From assembly GCA_021779415.1 (NCBI GenBank), contig JAJYAS010000110.1, positions 1 through 8,614 on the forward strand: 8,614 bases of DNA. Direction: 5' to 3'. Positions 1 through 5,139 of the stretch are shown here, piece by piece. Source of the DNA: Bacillota bacterium. Lineage in GTDB: Bacteria > Bacillota_B > Desulfitobacteriia > Desulfitobacteriales > Desulfitobacteriaceae. Both the position numbers and the translations under genes were made by a program. Positions within the stretch are counted from its first letter, which is position 1, and each line of letters starts with the position of its first letter. A model generated the notes under the pieces. It was given only the letters and a program-made list of their open reading frames with translations, did no database searches and had not been told where the DNA came from.

Positions 1-26
1 ATTTTAGGCGGTGAAAAGGCCGGGGG
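1..26. repeat. Terminal direct repeat, copy 1 (circular overlap)
   Basis: Bases 1-26 are identical to 8589-8614. The repeat lies inside a gene whose frame stays open when the two copies are merged, so it is best explained as the overlap left when a circular sequence is written linearly, not as a biological terminal repeat. Confidence 0.9.
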
Positions 27-381
27 TGGGGTCAGTGTCAATCCGGCGGGAACGACACGAATCGCGGGGTATGATCTAGCCGGGACAGCGGGGGCTATTT
101 TACAATTTGCCACCGGGGGCTTATTTAAGCCACAAACGCAACAAGTAACGCCAGCACAGCAAGGACAGGTGCAACTACCGTCTTCTATGGGCTCAACGTC
201 CGTCATTAGTCCGTCAACCAATCCGGCGCAAGCCATCCAGCAAGCCAGCGCACAACCACAAATTGGTTTGAATGGGACCACAACAAGTGTTCTTTCCGGG
301 TTGACCTTCGATAATATGATTGGCGTTTTCGTGGGGATTGCCTTTATTTCGACAATCTTAGGAATATTCAAGAAGGGGTGA
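1..381 (+). CDS. 3' part of junction-spanning Ser/Thr/Gly/Gln-rich protein with C-terminal membrane anchor
   Basis: This is residues 124-249 of the protein that starts at TTG 8220; frame 1 is open from base 1 to the TGA at 379-381. The segment is rich in Gln, Ser, Thr, Ala and Pro. It ends in one clear hydrophobic helix (from about NMIGVFVGIAF to ILGIF) followed by KKG, so the tail is probably inserted in a membrane with a few residues beyond it. An internal ATG at 169 is not needed as a start. A low-complexity ectodomain plus terminal anchor fits a membrane-linked virion protein such as a penton, spike or minor membrane protein, but no family is recognised. It is followed 4 nt later by the next small TM gene. 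Confidence 0.85.
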   Translation: MLGGEKAGGGVSVNPAGTTRIAGYDLAGTAGAILQFATGGLFKPQTQQVTPAQQGQVQLPSSMGSTSVISPSTNPAQAIQQASAQPQIGLNGTTTSVLSGLTFDNMIGVFVGIAFISTILGIFKKG

Positions 382-385
382 TCGC

Positions 386-520
386 TTGAAGGTTGGGGGT
401 CTTAATGTCGGATGGGGCGTAAAAGGTGGAACATCAAAATTATTCAGGGTCGGTGTATTGGCGTTTGCATTTTGGATGTTTTATGTGGATGTTATTAGGA
501 GGGGGAAATCGATCTTATGA
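386..520 (+). CDS. Small one-TM protein, 44 aa
   Basis: The gene starts at TTG 386, seven bases after an AGGGG ribosome site that lies in the end of the preceding gene, and stops at TGA 518-520. It overlaps the next ATG (517) in an ATGA arrangement, which suggests translational coupling. The N-terminal half is Gly/Lys-rich (MKVGGLNVGWGVKGG). It is followed by a hydrophobic segment of about 14-17 residues (VGVLAFAFWMFYVDVI) and a basic end (RRGKSIL). No family is recognised. Its place in a run of one-TM genes in the late operon makes a virion membrane protein likely. The ribosome site, TM helix and exact fit between neighbours support it being real despite its size. Confidence 0.7.
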   Translation: MKVGGLNVGWGVKGGTSKLFRVGVLAFAFWMFYVDVIRRGKSIL

Positions 521-717
521 AGCTAACAGACCTTGCCATTGTCGGGATTTTAGTCTATCTCATTATCAAACTATTTGCGAATGGTGACATAACGAAAAGT
601 AGTTCAGATTGGGGGTTCAATCTCCCGAGTTTTTCTCTACCATCGTTTAATTCCGTTCCGACCTATTCCGGGGGCGGTGGTTCCGGGGGCGGTGGTGGCT
701 CGGGTCGAAGGTGGTAA
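517..717 (+). CDS. One-TM protein with Gly-rich C-terminal linker, 66 aa
   Basis: The ATG at 517 follows a very strong AGGAGGGGG ribosome site. Residues 5-21 form a hydrophobic helix (LAIVGILVYLIIKLF). The middle is Ser/Pro/Phe-rich with a repeated LPSF motif, and the C-terminus is a GGGGS-type linker ending in GRRW. The linker is encoded by a perfect 15-nt tandem duplication at 666-695. An N-terminal anchor with a flexible glycine arm and an aromatic/basic tip suits a small virion protein that bridges membrane and capsid or DNA, but that is inference. A run of ten A residues (722-731) follows the stop codon. No homologous family is recognised. Confidence 0.85.
   Translation: MKLTDLAIVGILVYLIIKLFANGDITKSSSDWGFNLPSFSLPSFNSVPTYSGGGGSGGGGGSGRRW
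666..695 (+). repeat. Two tandem copies of a 15-nt unit encoding the Gly-Ser linker
   Basis: The unit TTCCGGGGGCGGTGG occurs at 666-680 and again at 681-695 with no mismatch. It encodes the SGGGG-type arm of the 66-aa membrane protein. Slipped-strand expansion would change linker length in steps of five residues and keep the frame. Confidence 0.9.
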
Positions 718-749
718 CTATAAAAAAAAAATAAGGGAGGGTTTGGTTT

Positions 750-923
750 ATGAATATTTTAACGAATTTAATCACAAAAATTACGGGGTGGATTGATCGA
801 GTTTTTGGCTTTGGTGACTATTACACGGCAGGATATAGTAAGTATCTTGTCTATGGCTTGCTTATTTTCTTACTGTCCAAAATGTTAAAAGTTAAGGTCG
901 ATTACAAAACAGGAGGTCGATAA
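750..923 (+). CDS. Small one-TM protein, 57 aa
   Basis: The ATG at 750 is preceded by GGGAGG at 735-740. The protein begins with an amphipathic stretch (MNILTNLITKITGWIDRVFG), then a Tyr/Gly-rich turn, a hydrophobic helix (about residues 32-45, YLVYGLLIFLLSKML) and a basic tail ending KTGGR. The first 20 residues alternate hydrophobic and polar positions and could lie along a membrane surface. It belongs to the block of small membrane genes between the junction-spanning protein and the transglycosylase, with two bases separating it from the next gene. No family is recognised; a structural membrane protein or a holin are both possible. Confidence 0.75.
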   Translation: MNILTNLITKITGWIDRVFGFGDYYTAGYSKYLVYGLLIFLLSKMLKVKVDYKTGGR

Positions 924-925
924 GG

Positions 926-1102
926 ATGGCAGTCGATTCCTCCATTTTTACATTGATCGGTCAATTTGGTTTTCCGATGGTTGTGGCCTTGTACCTTCTG
1001 ATTCGGCAAGAAACCACACTGAAGGGGCTTGGGGATATCATTGCAAAGAATACCCTAGTTTTAAGTAAAATTGCCGACAGAGAAGGGGTCAAGAGTGAGT
1101 AG
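926..1102 (+). CDS. YvrJ-like small membrane protein, possible holin, 58 aa
   Basis: The ATG at 926 is preceded by AGGAGG at 911-916, inside the end of the previous gene. The protein has one TM helix (about residues 8-26) containing FGFPMVVALYLLIRQE. That resembles the FGFPIVVxLYLLxR signature I associate with the YvrJ family of very short Bacillota proteins, some of them in phages. The remainder is a short helix-prone cytoplasmic tail (TTLKGLGDIIAKNTLVLSKIA). The stop TAG (1100-1102) overlaps the GTG start of the transglycosylase at 1095. Adjacency to a wall hydrolase makes a holin-like role plausible, but YvrJ function is not established and a virion role is equally possible. Confidence 0.75.
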   Translation: MAVDSSIFTLIGQFGFPMVVALYLLIRQETTLKGLGDIIAKNTLVLSKIADREGVKSE

Positions 1103-1670
1103 TGATAGCTATTCAATTGTTGAAGAGGTCATGCGTTCGGCGGGTGTCCCTATGTCAATCTGGGGGCCGATTATGGATATCGAAAGCAAGGGTAACCCGC
1201 AAGCACGAAACTTATCGTCAATCGAGGATTCTGTTGGCCTATTTGCGCTAAATAGACAGGGTGGTCTAGGGCAAGGGTATACAGTTGCCCAACTGCAAGA
1301 TGCACGGACCAACGCCGAAATAGCATCAAAAGCCATGGCTCCGGCCTATCAGCGGGGATTAGGACAAGGTTTAAGCGGGATAGACCTGTTACGCTATACG
1401 GCCTATAATAGCGGGTGGCCGACTTCGGCGGGGGTCGGGATGCTATCGACCAATAAAACGGTGCAGGACTACGACAGAAAACTAATAGCGGAGTACAGCT
1501 ATGGCGAGGGTGGCGGGGGTGTATACTCACAATCTGCTGTCATCAAGGACGGTCTGACATCGTCCGTGGATGGTATCATGGATTCGATAAAAGGCATGTC
1601 AAGCACTCAAAAAAGTATTCTATTGATGGTAGCGGGTGGGGTCTTATTGCTCGGGTTGTCCGGGGATTAG
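1095..1670 (+). CDS. Membrane-anchored lytic transglycosylase-like peptidoglycan hydrolase, 191 aa
   Basis: The start is taken as GTG 1095, which has AAGGGG six bases upstream and overlaps the stop of the YvrJ-like gene; a TTG at 1071 would add eight residues but lacks as good a site. The fold signature is that of SLT-type lytic transglycosylases: IMDIESKGNP with catalytic Glu30, SVGLFALN (residues 46-53, corresponding to the SxGLxQ motif), and YTAYNSG (101-107, corresponding to AYNAG). The family cleaves the MurNAc-GlcNAc bond with 1,6-anhydro product formation. A Gly-rich spacer near residues 140-145 leads to a C-terminal TM helix (about 172-188, SILLMVAGGVLLLGL). With no secretion signal and a terminal anchor it resembles virion-membrane entry enzymes such as PRD1 P7 in concept. 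It is the last gene before the large hairpin. Confidence 0.87.
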   Translation: MSSDSYSIVEEVMRSAGVPMSIWGPIMDIESKGNPQARNLSSIEDSVGLFALNRQGGLGQGYTVAQLQDARTNAEIASKAMAPAYQRGLGQGLSGIDLLRYTAYNSGWPTSAGVGMLSTNKTVQDYDRKLIAEYSYGEGGGGVYSQSAVIKDGLTSSVDGIMDSIKGMSSTQKSILLMVAGGVLLLGLSGD

Positions 1671-1687
1671 TCCTGCTTTTATGCCGC

Positions 1688-1813
1688 AAAAAAGGGTTGA
1701 TTAGGGGGCTTAAATGCTATCCTATTGGGAGGGGAATGGTGAGCGAAGCGAAGCCGTTCCCCTCGATAGGATTCCCCGGCATTTAAGCGGGGTCCCTTGT
1801 CAACTCTTTTTTT
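1688..1813 (+). terminator. Long imperfect hairpin with T run; late terminator and candidate origin or packaging structure
   Basis: Four stem blocks nest in order: 1688-1700 with 1800-1812 (13 bp, one G-T), 1708-1717 with 1779-1788 (10 bp, exact), 1719-1725 with 1766-1772 (7 bp, exact) and 1729-1736 with 1757-1764 (8 bp, exact). The apical loop contains GCGAAGCGAAG. The right base merges into an eight-base T run (1806-1813), so it can end transcription of the late operon. A single intrinsic terminator needs far less pairing, so a second role as a single-strand folding signal is possible. The right arm can alternatively form CCCCG(1774-1778)/CGGGG(1788-1792). The whole stretch 1671-1845 holds no gene. 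Confidence 0.75.
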
Positions 1814-1845
1814 CGTATAAATTTGCAGGACGTTTGTCGAAGGGG

Positions 1846-1874
1846 TTGACATTATCTCACAATAGGCCTATTAT
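1846..1874 (+). promoter_or_regulatory. Sigma-A-type promoter P1 for the replication operon
   Basis: A perfect -35 TTGACA (1846-1851) is separated by exactly 17 bases from TATTAT (1869-1874). Transcription should begin near 1881, giving a leader of about 34 nt to the TTG start at 1915. The spacer and the -10 are overlaid by a 24-bp palindrome, so the promoter is almost certainly repressible. Confidence 0.85.
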
Positions 1875-1878
1875 GAGA
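1855..1878. promoter_or_regulatory. Operator-like 24-bp palindrome over the P1 -10 region
   Basis: The two halves TCTCACAATAGG and CCTATTATGAGA pair at 11 of 12 positions; the one mismatch is 1860/1873. The palindrome starts in the spacer and runs past the -10 hexamer. The first gene of the operon encodes an RHH protein, and that family binds as dimers to short inverted repeats, so autoregulation by that protein is the natural inference. Confidence 0.8.
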
Positions 1879-1914
1879 GAGTAAATGGTAAATCTTGATG
1901 AATGGAGGAAAACA

Positions 1915-2091
1915 TTGGAGAAGCAAACGCGAGTTTATGCGACAGAAGAGGAACGGGGGGATGTCTTAGACTATTGTGCTAAGGTGAAACGAGAAACCGG
2001 GAAATTTTTGTCTGTTAGTAATTTTTATGTAGAAGCAGGAAAAGAAAAAATAGAACGAGAGAGAAAGAGGGAGAATCATGAACGGAATTAG
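1915..2091 (+). CDS. RHH (CopG/Arc-like) DNA-binding regulator, 58 aa
   Basis: The protein fits the ribbon-helix-helix plan: a short N-terminal strand (KQTRVYAT), helix A (EEERGDVLDYCAKVKRE), a turn (TGKFLSVS) and helix B (NFYVEAGKEKIERER), with a charged tail. I prefer TTG 1915 as start because GGAGG lies six bases upstream and it puts the beta strand at the very N-terminus, as in the family. ATG 1885 would add ten residues but would sit only about 4 nt from the predicted transcript start, with no ribosome site. It heads the replication operon behind a palindrome-bearing promoter, so it probably represses its own operon and controls copy number or early expression. It overlaps the next gene by 14 nt. 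Confidence 0.78.
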   Translation: MEKQTRVYATEEERGDVLDYCAKVKRETGKFLSVSNFYVEAGKEKIERERKRENHERN

Positions 2092-2332
2092 TTTTTCACT
2101 TATATTTTTGGGCGTGATTACGAAAATAAGCAAGAAATCAGGAAAGCCTTATTCGGTCGCTAAGTTTTTTGCTCAGTCCACAAATGACACTTTCGAATTT
2201 TTCCTAGGTGACGAAGAATTATTAGTAAAGGTTCAAGCCCTAAAACAGTTTCTTCCGGCGCTTGTGTATATTGATATCTCATCGTTTCAGGGCGAACCCA
2301 AAATAAAACTTGCGGGAGTCGAGCAAAAATAG
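2078..2332 (+). CDS. Probable single-stranded-DNA-binding protein (OB-fold-like), 84 aa
   Basis: The ATG at 2078 follows GAGGGAG within the end of the RHH gene. The sequence has the look of a small all-beta OB-type domain: GVITKISKKSGKPYSVAKFF (strands 1-2 with a GKPY turn), TFEFFLGDEEL, a short helix (VKVQALKQFL), then ALVYIDISSFQGEPKIKLAGVE (closing strands with a Gly-containing hairpin). The pattern GxI..xGxxY...F and the strand-SF.G.P.I.L ending recall small phage and plasmid ssDNA-binding proteins. Its place directly before the rolling-circle Rep matches the need to coat displaced single strands, as gene V protein does in filamentous phages. Assignment is by pattern and context, without an alignment. 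Confidence 0.6.
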   Translation: MNGISFSLIFLGVITKISKKSGKPYSVAKFFAQSTNDTFEFFLGDEELLVKVQALKQFLPALVYIDISSFQGEPKIKLAGVEQK

Positions 2333-2343
2333 GGTAAGTTGGC

Positions 2344-2397
2344 ATGAAACTTGCAAATCTTGTTTGTTACGACAAGTTAGGCGAAAAAGTTGTTTGA
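2344..2397 (+). CDS. 17-codon ORF leading into rep (leader peptide or displaced Rep N-terminus)
   Basis: An ATG at 2344 with AGGGTAAG just upstream opens a 17-residue frame (MKLANLVCYDKLGEKVV) that stops at TGA 2395-2397. It overlaps the TTG start assigned to Rep (2390), which has only a poor ribosome site of its own. Either ribosomes finishing this leader restart at Rep (translational coupling), or the leader is the true Rep N-terminus joined by a +1 frame change. The stop context GTT TGA C resembles the CTT TGA C of the prfB frameshift site, but no internal SD is apparent. Loss of one A from the A5 run at 2384-2388 would also fuse the two frames. Confidence 0.45.
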   Translation: MKLANLVCYDKLGEKVV

Positions 2398-3256
2398 CAG
2401 GTCGAAACCTTGCAAGATTATGCGTAATGGTGACGTAATAGAGGTATGGACTTACGATAAATTACCGGGTGGGAAAAAAATAGAAAATGATGATGAACTA
2501 TTAAATATGTTCGGAGAAAAATTACAAATAGACTTTCCCACGTTTGTTTATGATGATTTTTTAGAACATCCATACGGAAAATGGCTAAAATGGATTGACA
2601 AAAACGAATTGCCAGAGGGTTGGAAAACGATTGACCAAAGCAGAAAGGAGGAATATGTAAAATCGTCGAATCATCGAAGTCGGGAGAAAATAAGGAGGTT
2701 AGCACTTAAAAATTTTAGCAATGGTGATGTGTTTATGACGATTACCTTTGCGGAAAATATTCAGGACGTTGATTATGCTCATAATGAGTTAAAAAAATTC
2801 ATGAAGCGGTTTCGGTATCGGTACGGTGAGCAAATACCTTATCTGGCGGTCATGGAATACCAAAAACGGGGCGCGATACATTATCATTGCTTAATGGGTT
2901 GTGATCTCGGAAATTTAGCCGAAAGTGATAAACGAGAAGCAAAGGAGGATGAAGTGTCAGCCATCTGGGGGCATGGGTTTGTTGACCTCTTGGAGATTAA
3001 TTCGGTCGATAATGTCGGGGCCTACTTGGTGAAGTATTTGCTTAAAGATTTAGGGAAAGAGAGAGTAAGCGGAAAGAAGCATTATCTGTGTTCTAAGGGG
3101 TTAGACAAGCCGGAGTATGTCAAAGATACAACGGTGGTACTAGATAGCCTAGAAGGTCATTTTCCGGGGTTCACAAGTCGATACGAGAATGAGTTTTGCG
3201 GGGAAATACAGTACATGGAATTTAATTTAAGGAGGGGTTATCAGTGTATAGAGTGA
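2390..3256 (+). CDS. rep: HUH-family rolling-circle replication initiator (Rep), 288 aa
   Basis: The HUH endonuclease motifs are in order: a hydrophobic strand FMTITF (motif I), GAIHYHCLMG with metal-binding His164 and His166, and VGAYLVKYLLKD with Tyr212, Lys215 and Tyr216 (catalytic Tyr motif of the YxxKY type). Such enzymes nick one strand of a double-stranded origin, stay bound to the 5' end and rejoin the circle after a round of synthesis. The N-terminal 90 residues are charged and unassigned; no helicase domain is present, so a host helicase would be used. TTG 2390 is the first start after an in-frame stop at 2378-2380; ATG 2420 is an alternative. It follows the SSB candidate and overlaps the amidase start by 13 nt. 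The nick site is not identified. Confidence 0.9.
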   Translation: MFDRSKPCKIMRNGDVIEVWTYDKLPGGKKIENDDELLNMFGEKLQIDFPTFVYDDFLEHPYGKWLKWIDKNELPEGWKTIDQSRKEEYVKSSNHRSREKIRRLALKNFSNGDVFMTITFAENIQDVDYAHNELKKFMKRFRYRYGEQIPYLAVMEYQKRGAIHYHCLMGCDLGNLAESDKREAKEDEVSAIWGHGFVDLLEINSVDNVGAYLVKYLLKDLGKERVSGKKHYLCSKGLDKPEYVKDTTVVLDSLEGHFPGFTSRYENEFCGEIQYMEFNLRRGYQCIE

Positions 3257-3801
3257 CGTTAGATGCGGGGCATGGTGGTTATGATTCCGGGGCGGTCTAT
3301 GGTGGCGTTAAAGAAAAGGACTTGACGATGCAGATTGTACGCAAGCTATACCCAAGGCTTGTACAGCGGGGCATTGCGACAGCCGTCACTCGGATGGGGG
3401 ATTATGCACCCGGAAATTTTGAATATGATCTAGATCGGGAACTGAGAGAACGAGTCAGGCTATCGGATGCTTATGTTAGTGATTTATTTGTTTCGGTGCA
3501 TATTAACGCCGGGGGAGGGACCGGGTCCGAAGTGTTGATTAGTGGCATTGGTGGTAACGCTGAACGGGGCGCGAAGCTCATAAAAGGGAACTTATCCCTC
3601 GCTGGATGTTGGCCAGACCGGGGCATAAAAGTACAAAACGTGTTAGTATTACGAGAAACGGATTGCCCAGCCTATATGACAGAGAATGGATTTATTGACA
3701 ACGAAAACGATTTCAGGAAATTAACCAATCCTTTTATAATTGAAAGCATTGCCATTGCTCATTATTGCGGAATTTGTGAATTTTTTGGATTAACGTATTA
3801 G
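3244..3801 (+). CDS. N-acetylmuramoyl-L-alanine amidase (Amidase_3 type), 185 aa
   Basis: The GTG start at 3244 lies behind AAGGAGGGG and overlaps the end of rep. Zinc ligands of the Amidase_3 family are visible: His10 in DAGHGG, Glu24 in VKEKDL and His86 in SVHINAG, with the catalytic Glu147 in MTENGFIDN. The enzyme cuts the amide bond between N-acetylmuramic acid and L-alanine of the stem peptide. It is a bare catalytic domain, without signal peptide, TM helix or wall-binding repeats, as expected of a small endolysin that leaves the cell through a holin lesion. Its placement beside rep in the early unit, instead of beside the transglycosylase, separates an exit enzyme from a probable virion entry enzyme. 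Confidence 0.92.
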   Translation: MYRVTLDAGHGGYDSGAVYGGVKEKDLTMQIVRKLYPRLVQRGIATAVTRMGDYAPGNFEYDLDRELRERVRLSDAYVSDLFVSVHINAGGGTGSEVLISGIGGNAERGAKLIKGNLSLAGCWPDRGIKVQNVLVLRETDCPAYMTENGFIDNENDFRKLTNPFIIESIAIAHYCGICEFFGLTY

Positions 3802-3812
3802 GAGTTGAAGCA

Positions 3813-3962
3813 ATGTCGTTATCGACAATTATTGTTAGTATTCTTGTTTATTTCTTATGTTTATGGCTTTTTAGGTTAGGGTTTACGGTGTTATTAATTA
3901 AAATTCTAACAAAGATACCCGGAAAAGTTAAAGAATCATTAAAGGGGGCTAACAAGGCTTGA
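3813..3962 (+). CDS. Small membrane protein behind the amidase, possible holin, 49 aa
   Basis: The ATG at 3813 follows TAGGAG 7 nt upstream, overlapping the amidase stop. Residues 5-32 are strongly hydrophobic (STIIVSILVYFLCLWLF then LGFTVLLIKIL) with a single Arg at position 21. This may be one long helix or two short ones forming a hairpin. The C-terminus is basic (KIPGKVKESLKGANKA). A short hydrophobic protein with a positive tail directly after an endolysin gene is typical of a holin, though the sequence matches no family I can name. Its stop overlaps the TTG start of the following gene (TTGA at 3959-3962). Confidence 0.75.
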   Translation: MSLSTIIVSILVYFLCLWLFRLGFTVLLIKILTKIPGKVKESLKGANKA

Positions 3963-4231
3963 TAAAAAATTGTCCATTTTGTCAGTTAGAGGTCGAAGTA
4001 AAAAACCAAGGGGCCTTTAATATCCATAAAAAAAATTGCGAATTCAAGCAACTCAAGGCGTGGCGTGATCAAGCGAATATTAAAAACAAGGACAAGAATA
4101 ACGGGAGGGTCCATGTCCATGAATGGCGATTACTGGACGAAAACGACAGTCAAGAAGCACTTGCCATTGCGAAGGGGTACGACCGGGTTTGTATTGGATG
4201 CGACGATGTTTTGAAAAAGGGGAGGAACTAA
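3959..4231 (+). CDS. Cys/His-rich putative zinc-binding protein, 90 aa
   Basis: The N-terminus has CPFCQLEVE...FNIHKKNC, that is Cys-x2-Cys followed by His-x4-Cys, a plausible zinc finger of the C2HC kind. A second cluster, HVHEW near the middle and CIGC near the end, could hold another metal. The body is Lys-rich and polar. TTG 3959 overlaps the previous stop, and GGGGG lies about 10 nt upstream. Small zinc-finger proteins of this sort in phage genomes often bind DNA or proteins, but nothing here fixes the target. It lies between the TM gene and an unknown protein, all upstream of the packaging ATPase. Confidence 0.7.
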   Translation: MIKNCPFCQLEVEVKNQGAFNIHKKNCEFKQLKAWRDQANIKNKDKNNGRVHVHEWRLLDENDSQEALAIAKGYDRVCIGCDDVLKKGRN

Positions 4232-4232
4232 G

Positions 4233-4547
4233 GTGCTAAGTTTAGATGATGTGACTCTTAACGAACAAATACCGAAGGAAGAATTATCCGACTTAGAAAA
4301 AGAAAATCTAGGGATGATGGACAAAGAGCAGAAAAGCGGGTTTGATTTTTCGTTTCTTATGACGGAAACCGGGCCGGGGTCGATTGAGGATTATATTGAT
4401 CATCCGATGAATTTTAACAGTTCACTATCAGTAGCAAGAATACTGAGAGGAATAACGGGGTTTACGGGGTCTTTACGGTTAGCCATTCTTGATATCGTGT
4501 TAGGGGTGCTGGATTTTGCGAGAGAAAAGCCGAAAGTTTCAATTTGA
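4233..4547 (+). CDS. Unknown protein with acidic N-terminus and hydrophobic C-terminal helix, 104 aa
   Basis: The GTG start at 4233 follows GGGGAGGAA and begins one base after the preceding stop. The first 55 residues are acidic and probably extended or disordered. Residues about 68-96 (ARILRGITGFTGSLRLAILDIVLGVLDFA) form one or two amphipathic helices that may lie against a membrane or another protein. The last 32 nt overlap the ATPase start. No family is recognised. The close coupling with the ATPase gene suggests the two products are made together and may interact, for example as a vertex or membrane adaptor for packaging; that is speculation from position only. Confidence 0.7.
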   Translation: MLSLDDVTLNEQIPKEELSDLEKENLGMMDKEQKSGFDFSFLMTETGPGSIEDYIDHPMNFNSSLSVARILRGITGFTGSLRLAILDIVLGVLDFAREKPKVSI

Positions 4548-5139
4548 TGGTCACACAACAGTGATAGGGCTAACAAGGAGCGGGAAAACAGTCGCAACGA
4601 GAGAATCCTTGTTAGGGTTTAACGGTGGAGCATTATTCTTTAACACGCAACACGAACAAATGCCAAAAGAATTTATTCGGGTGGATGGAAGTTATTCGTT
4701 ACGACAATTAAAACAGGCGATTGATAAAGGGTACAAATTAAATTTCGTACCCGATAATAAATTAATTTTGCAACGCTATCAACTAGCTAAGATTATCGAC
4801 AGCCTTTATGATAGCAAGGTTAGGAATATGGTCCTAGTCGTGGATGAGGTCCACCTGTTTAATGATAAGTCGTGTAAAGAGTCATTGATTCAGGTAGCGA
4901 CAACAGGACTAAGGTTTGGAATACAAGGGGCATGGATAAGCCAGCGACCCGCCAAAATTGAAAACACTTTAATGACCCAAAGTAACAAATTTATTATTTT
5001 TCAAATGAACATGGAATTCGCTTACTTAAAAGGACATCATATACCAGGGGAAGAGATAGCAAGGTTAATTGATCAAGGTGGGAAGTTTTCGTATGTAGAA
5101 TTTGATTGGAGGAAATTAGATGGACCGTTCAGAGTTTGA
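4516..5139 (+). CDS. FtsK/HerA-superfamily genome-packaging-type ATPase, 207 aa
   Basis: Walker A is GLTRSGKT (residues 18-25) in the HTTVIGLTRSGKT context typical of HerA/FtsK-like and Zot-like ATPases. Walker B is MVLVVDEVH (Asp110, Glu111), followed by the sensor-like strand WISQRP (140-145, Gln143). Only about 15 residues precede Walker A and no TM segment follows. The length matches the roughly 200-230 aa soluble packaging ATPases of PRD1 (P9), STIV (B204) and related internal-membrane viruses, and is shorter than filamentous-phage pI/Zot proteins, which carry a TM and a periplasmic domain. It presumably drives DNA into a preformed capsid. TTG 4516 has AGGGGTG 8 nt upstream and overlaps the previous gene by 32 nt. 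Confidence 0.85.
   Translation: MREKSRKFQFDGHTTVIGLTRSGKTVATRESLLGFNGGALFFNTQHEQMPKEFIRVDGSYSLRQLKQAIDKGYKLNFVPDNKLILQRYQLAKIIDSLYDSKVRNMVLVVDEVHLFNDKSCKESLIQVATTGLRFGIQGAWISQRPAKIENTLMTQSNKFIIFQMNMEFAYLKGHHIPGEEIARLIDQGGKFSYVEFDWRKLDGPFRV

Noticed and set aside
1071..1094. TTG start for the transglycosylase
   Set aside because: GTG 1095 has a properly spaced AAGGGG and the usual start/stop overlap; the extra eight residues show no function.
1171..1530. 119-codon open frame on the minus strand
   Set aside because: It lies wholly inside the transglycosylase gene, which has catalytic motifs and a good start. The antisense product is low in meaning (Pro/Arg/His-rich) and has no ribosome site.
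4516..5139. Labelling the ATPase as a Zot toxin or filamentous-phage pI protein
   Set aside because: The Walker motifs are shared, but there is no TM helix or C-terminal domain, and no filamentous-phage coat or pIII-like gene set is present.
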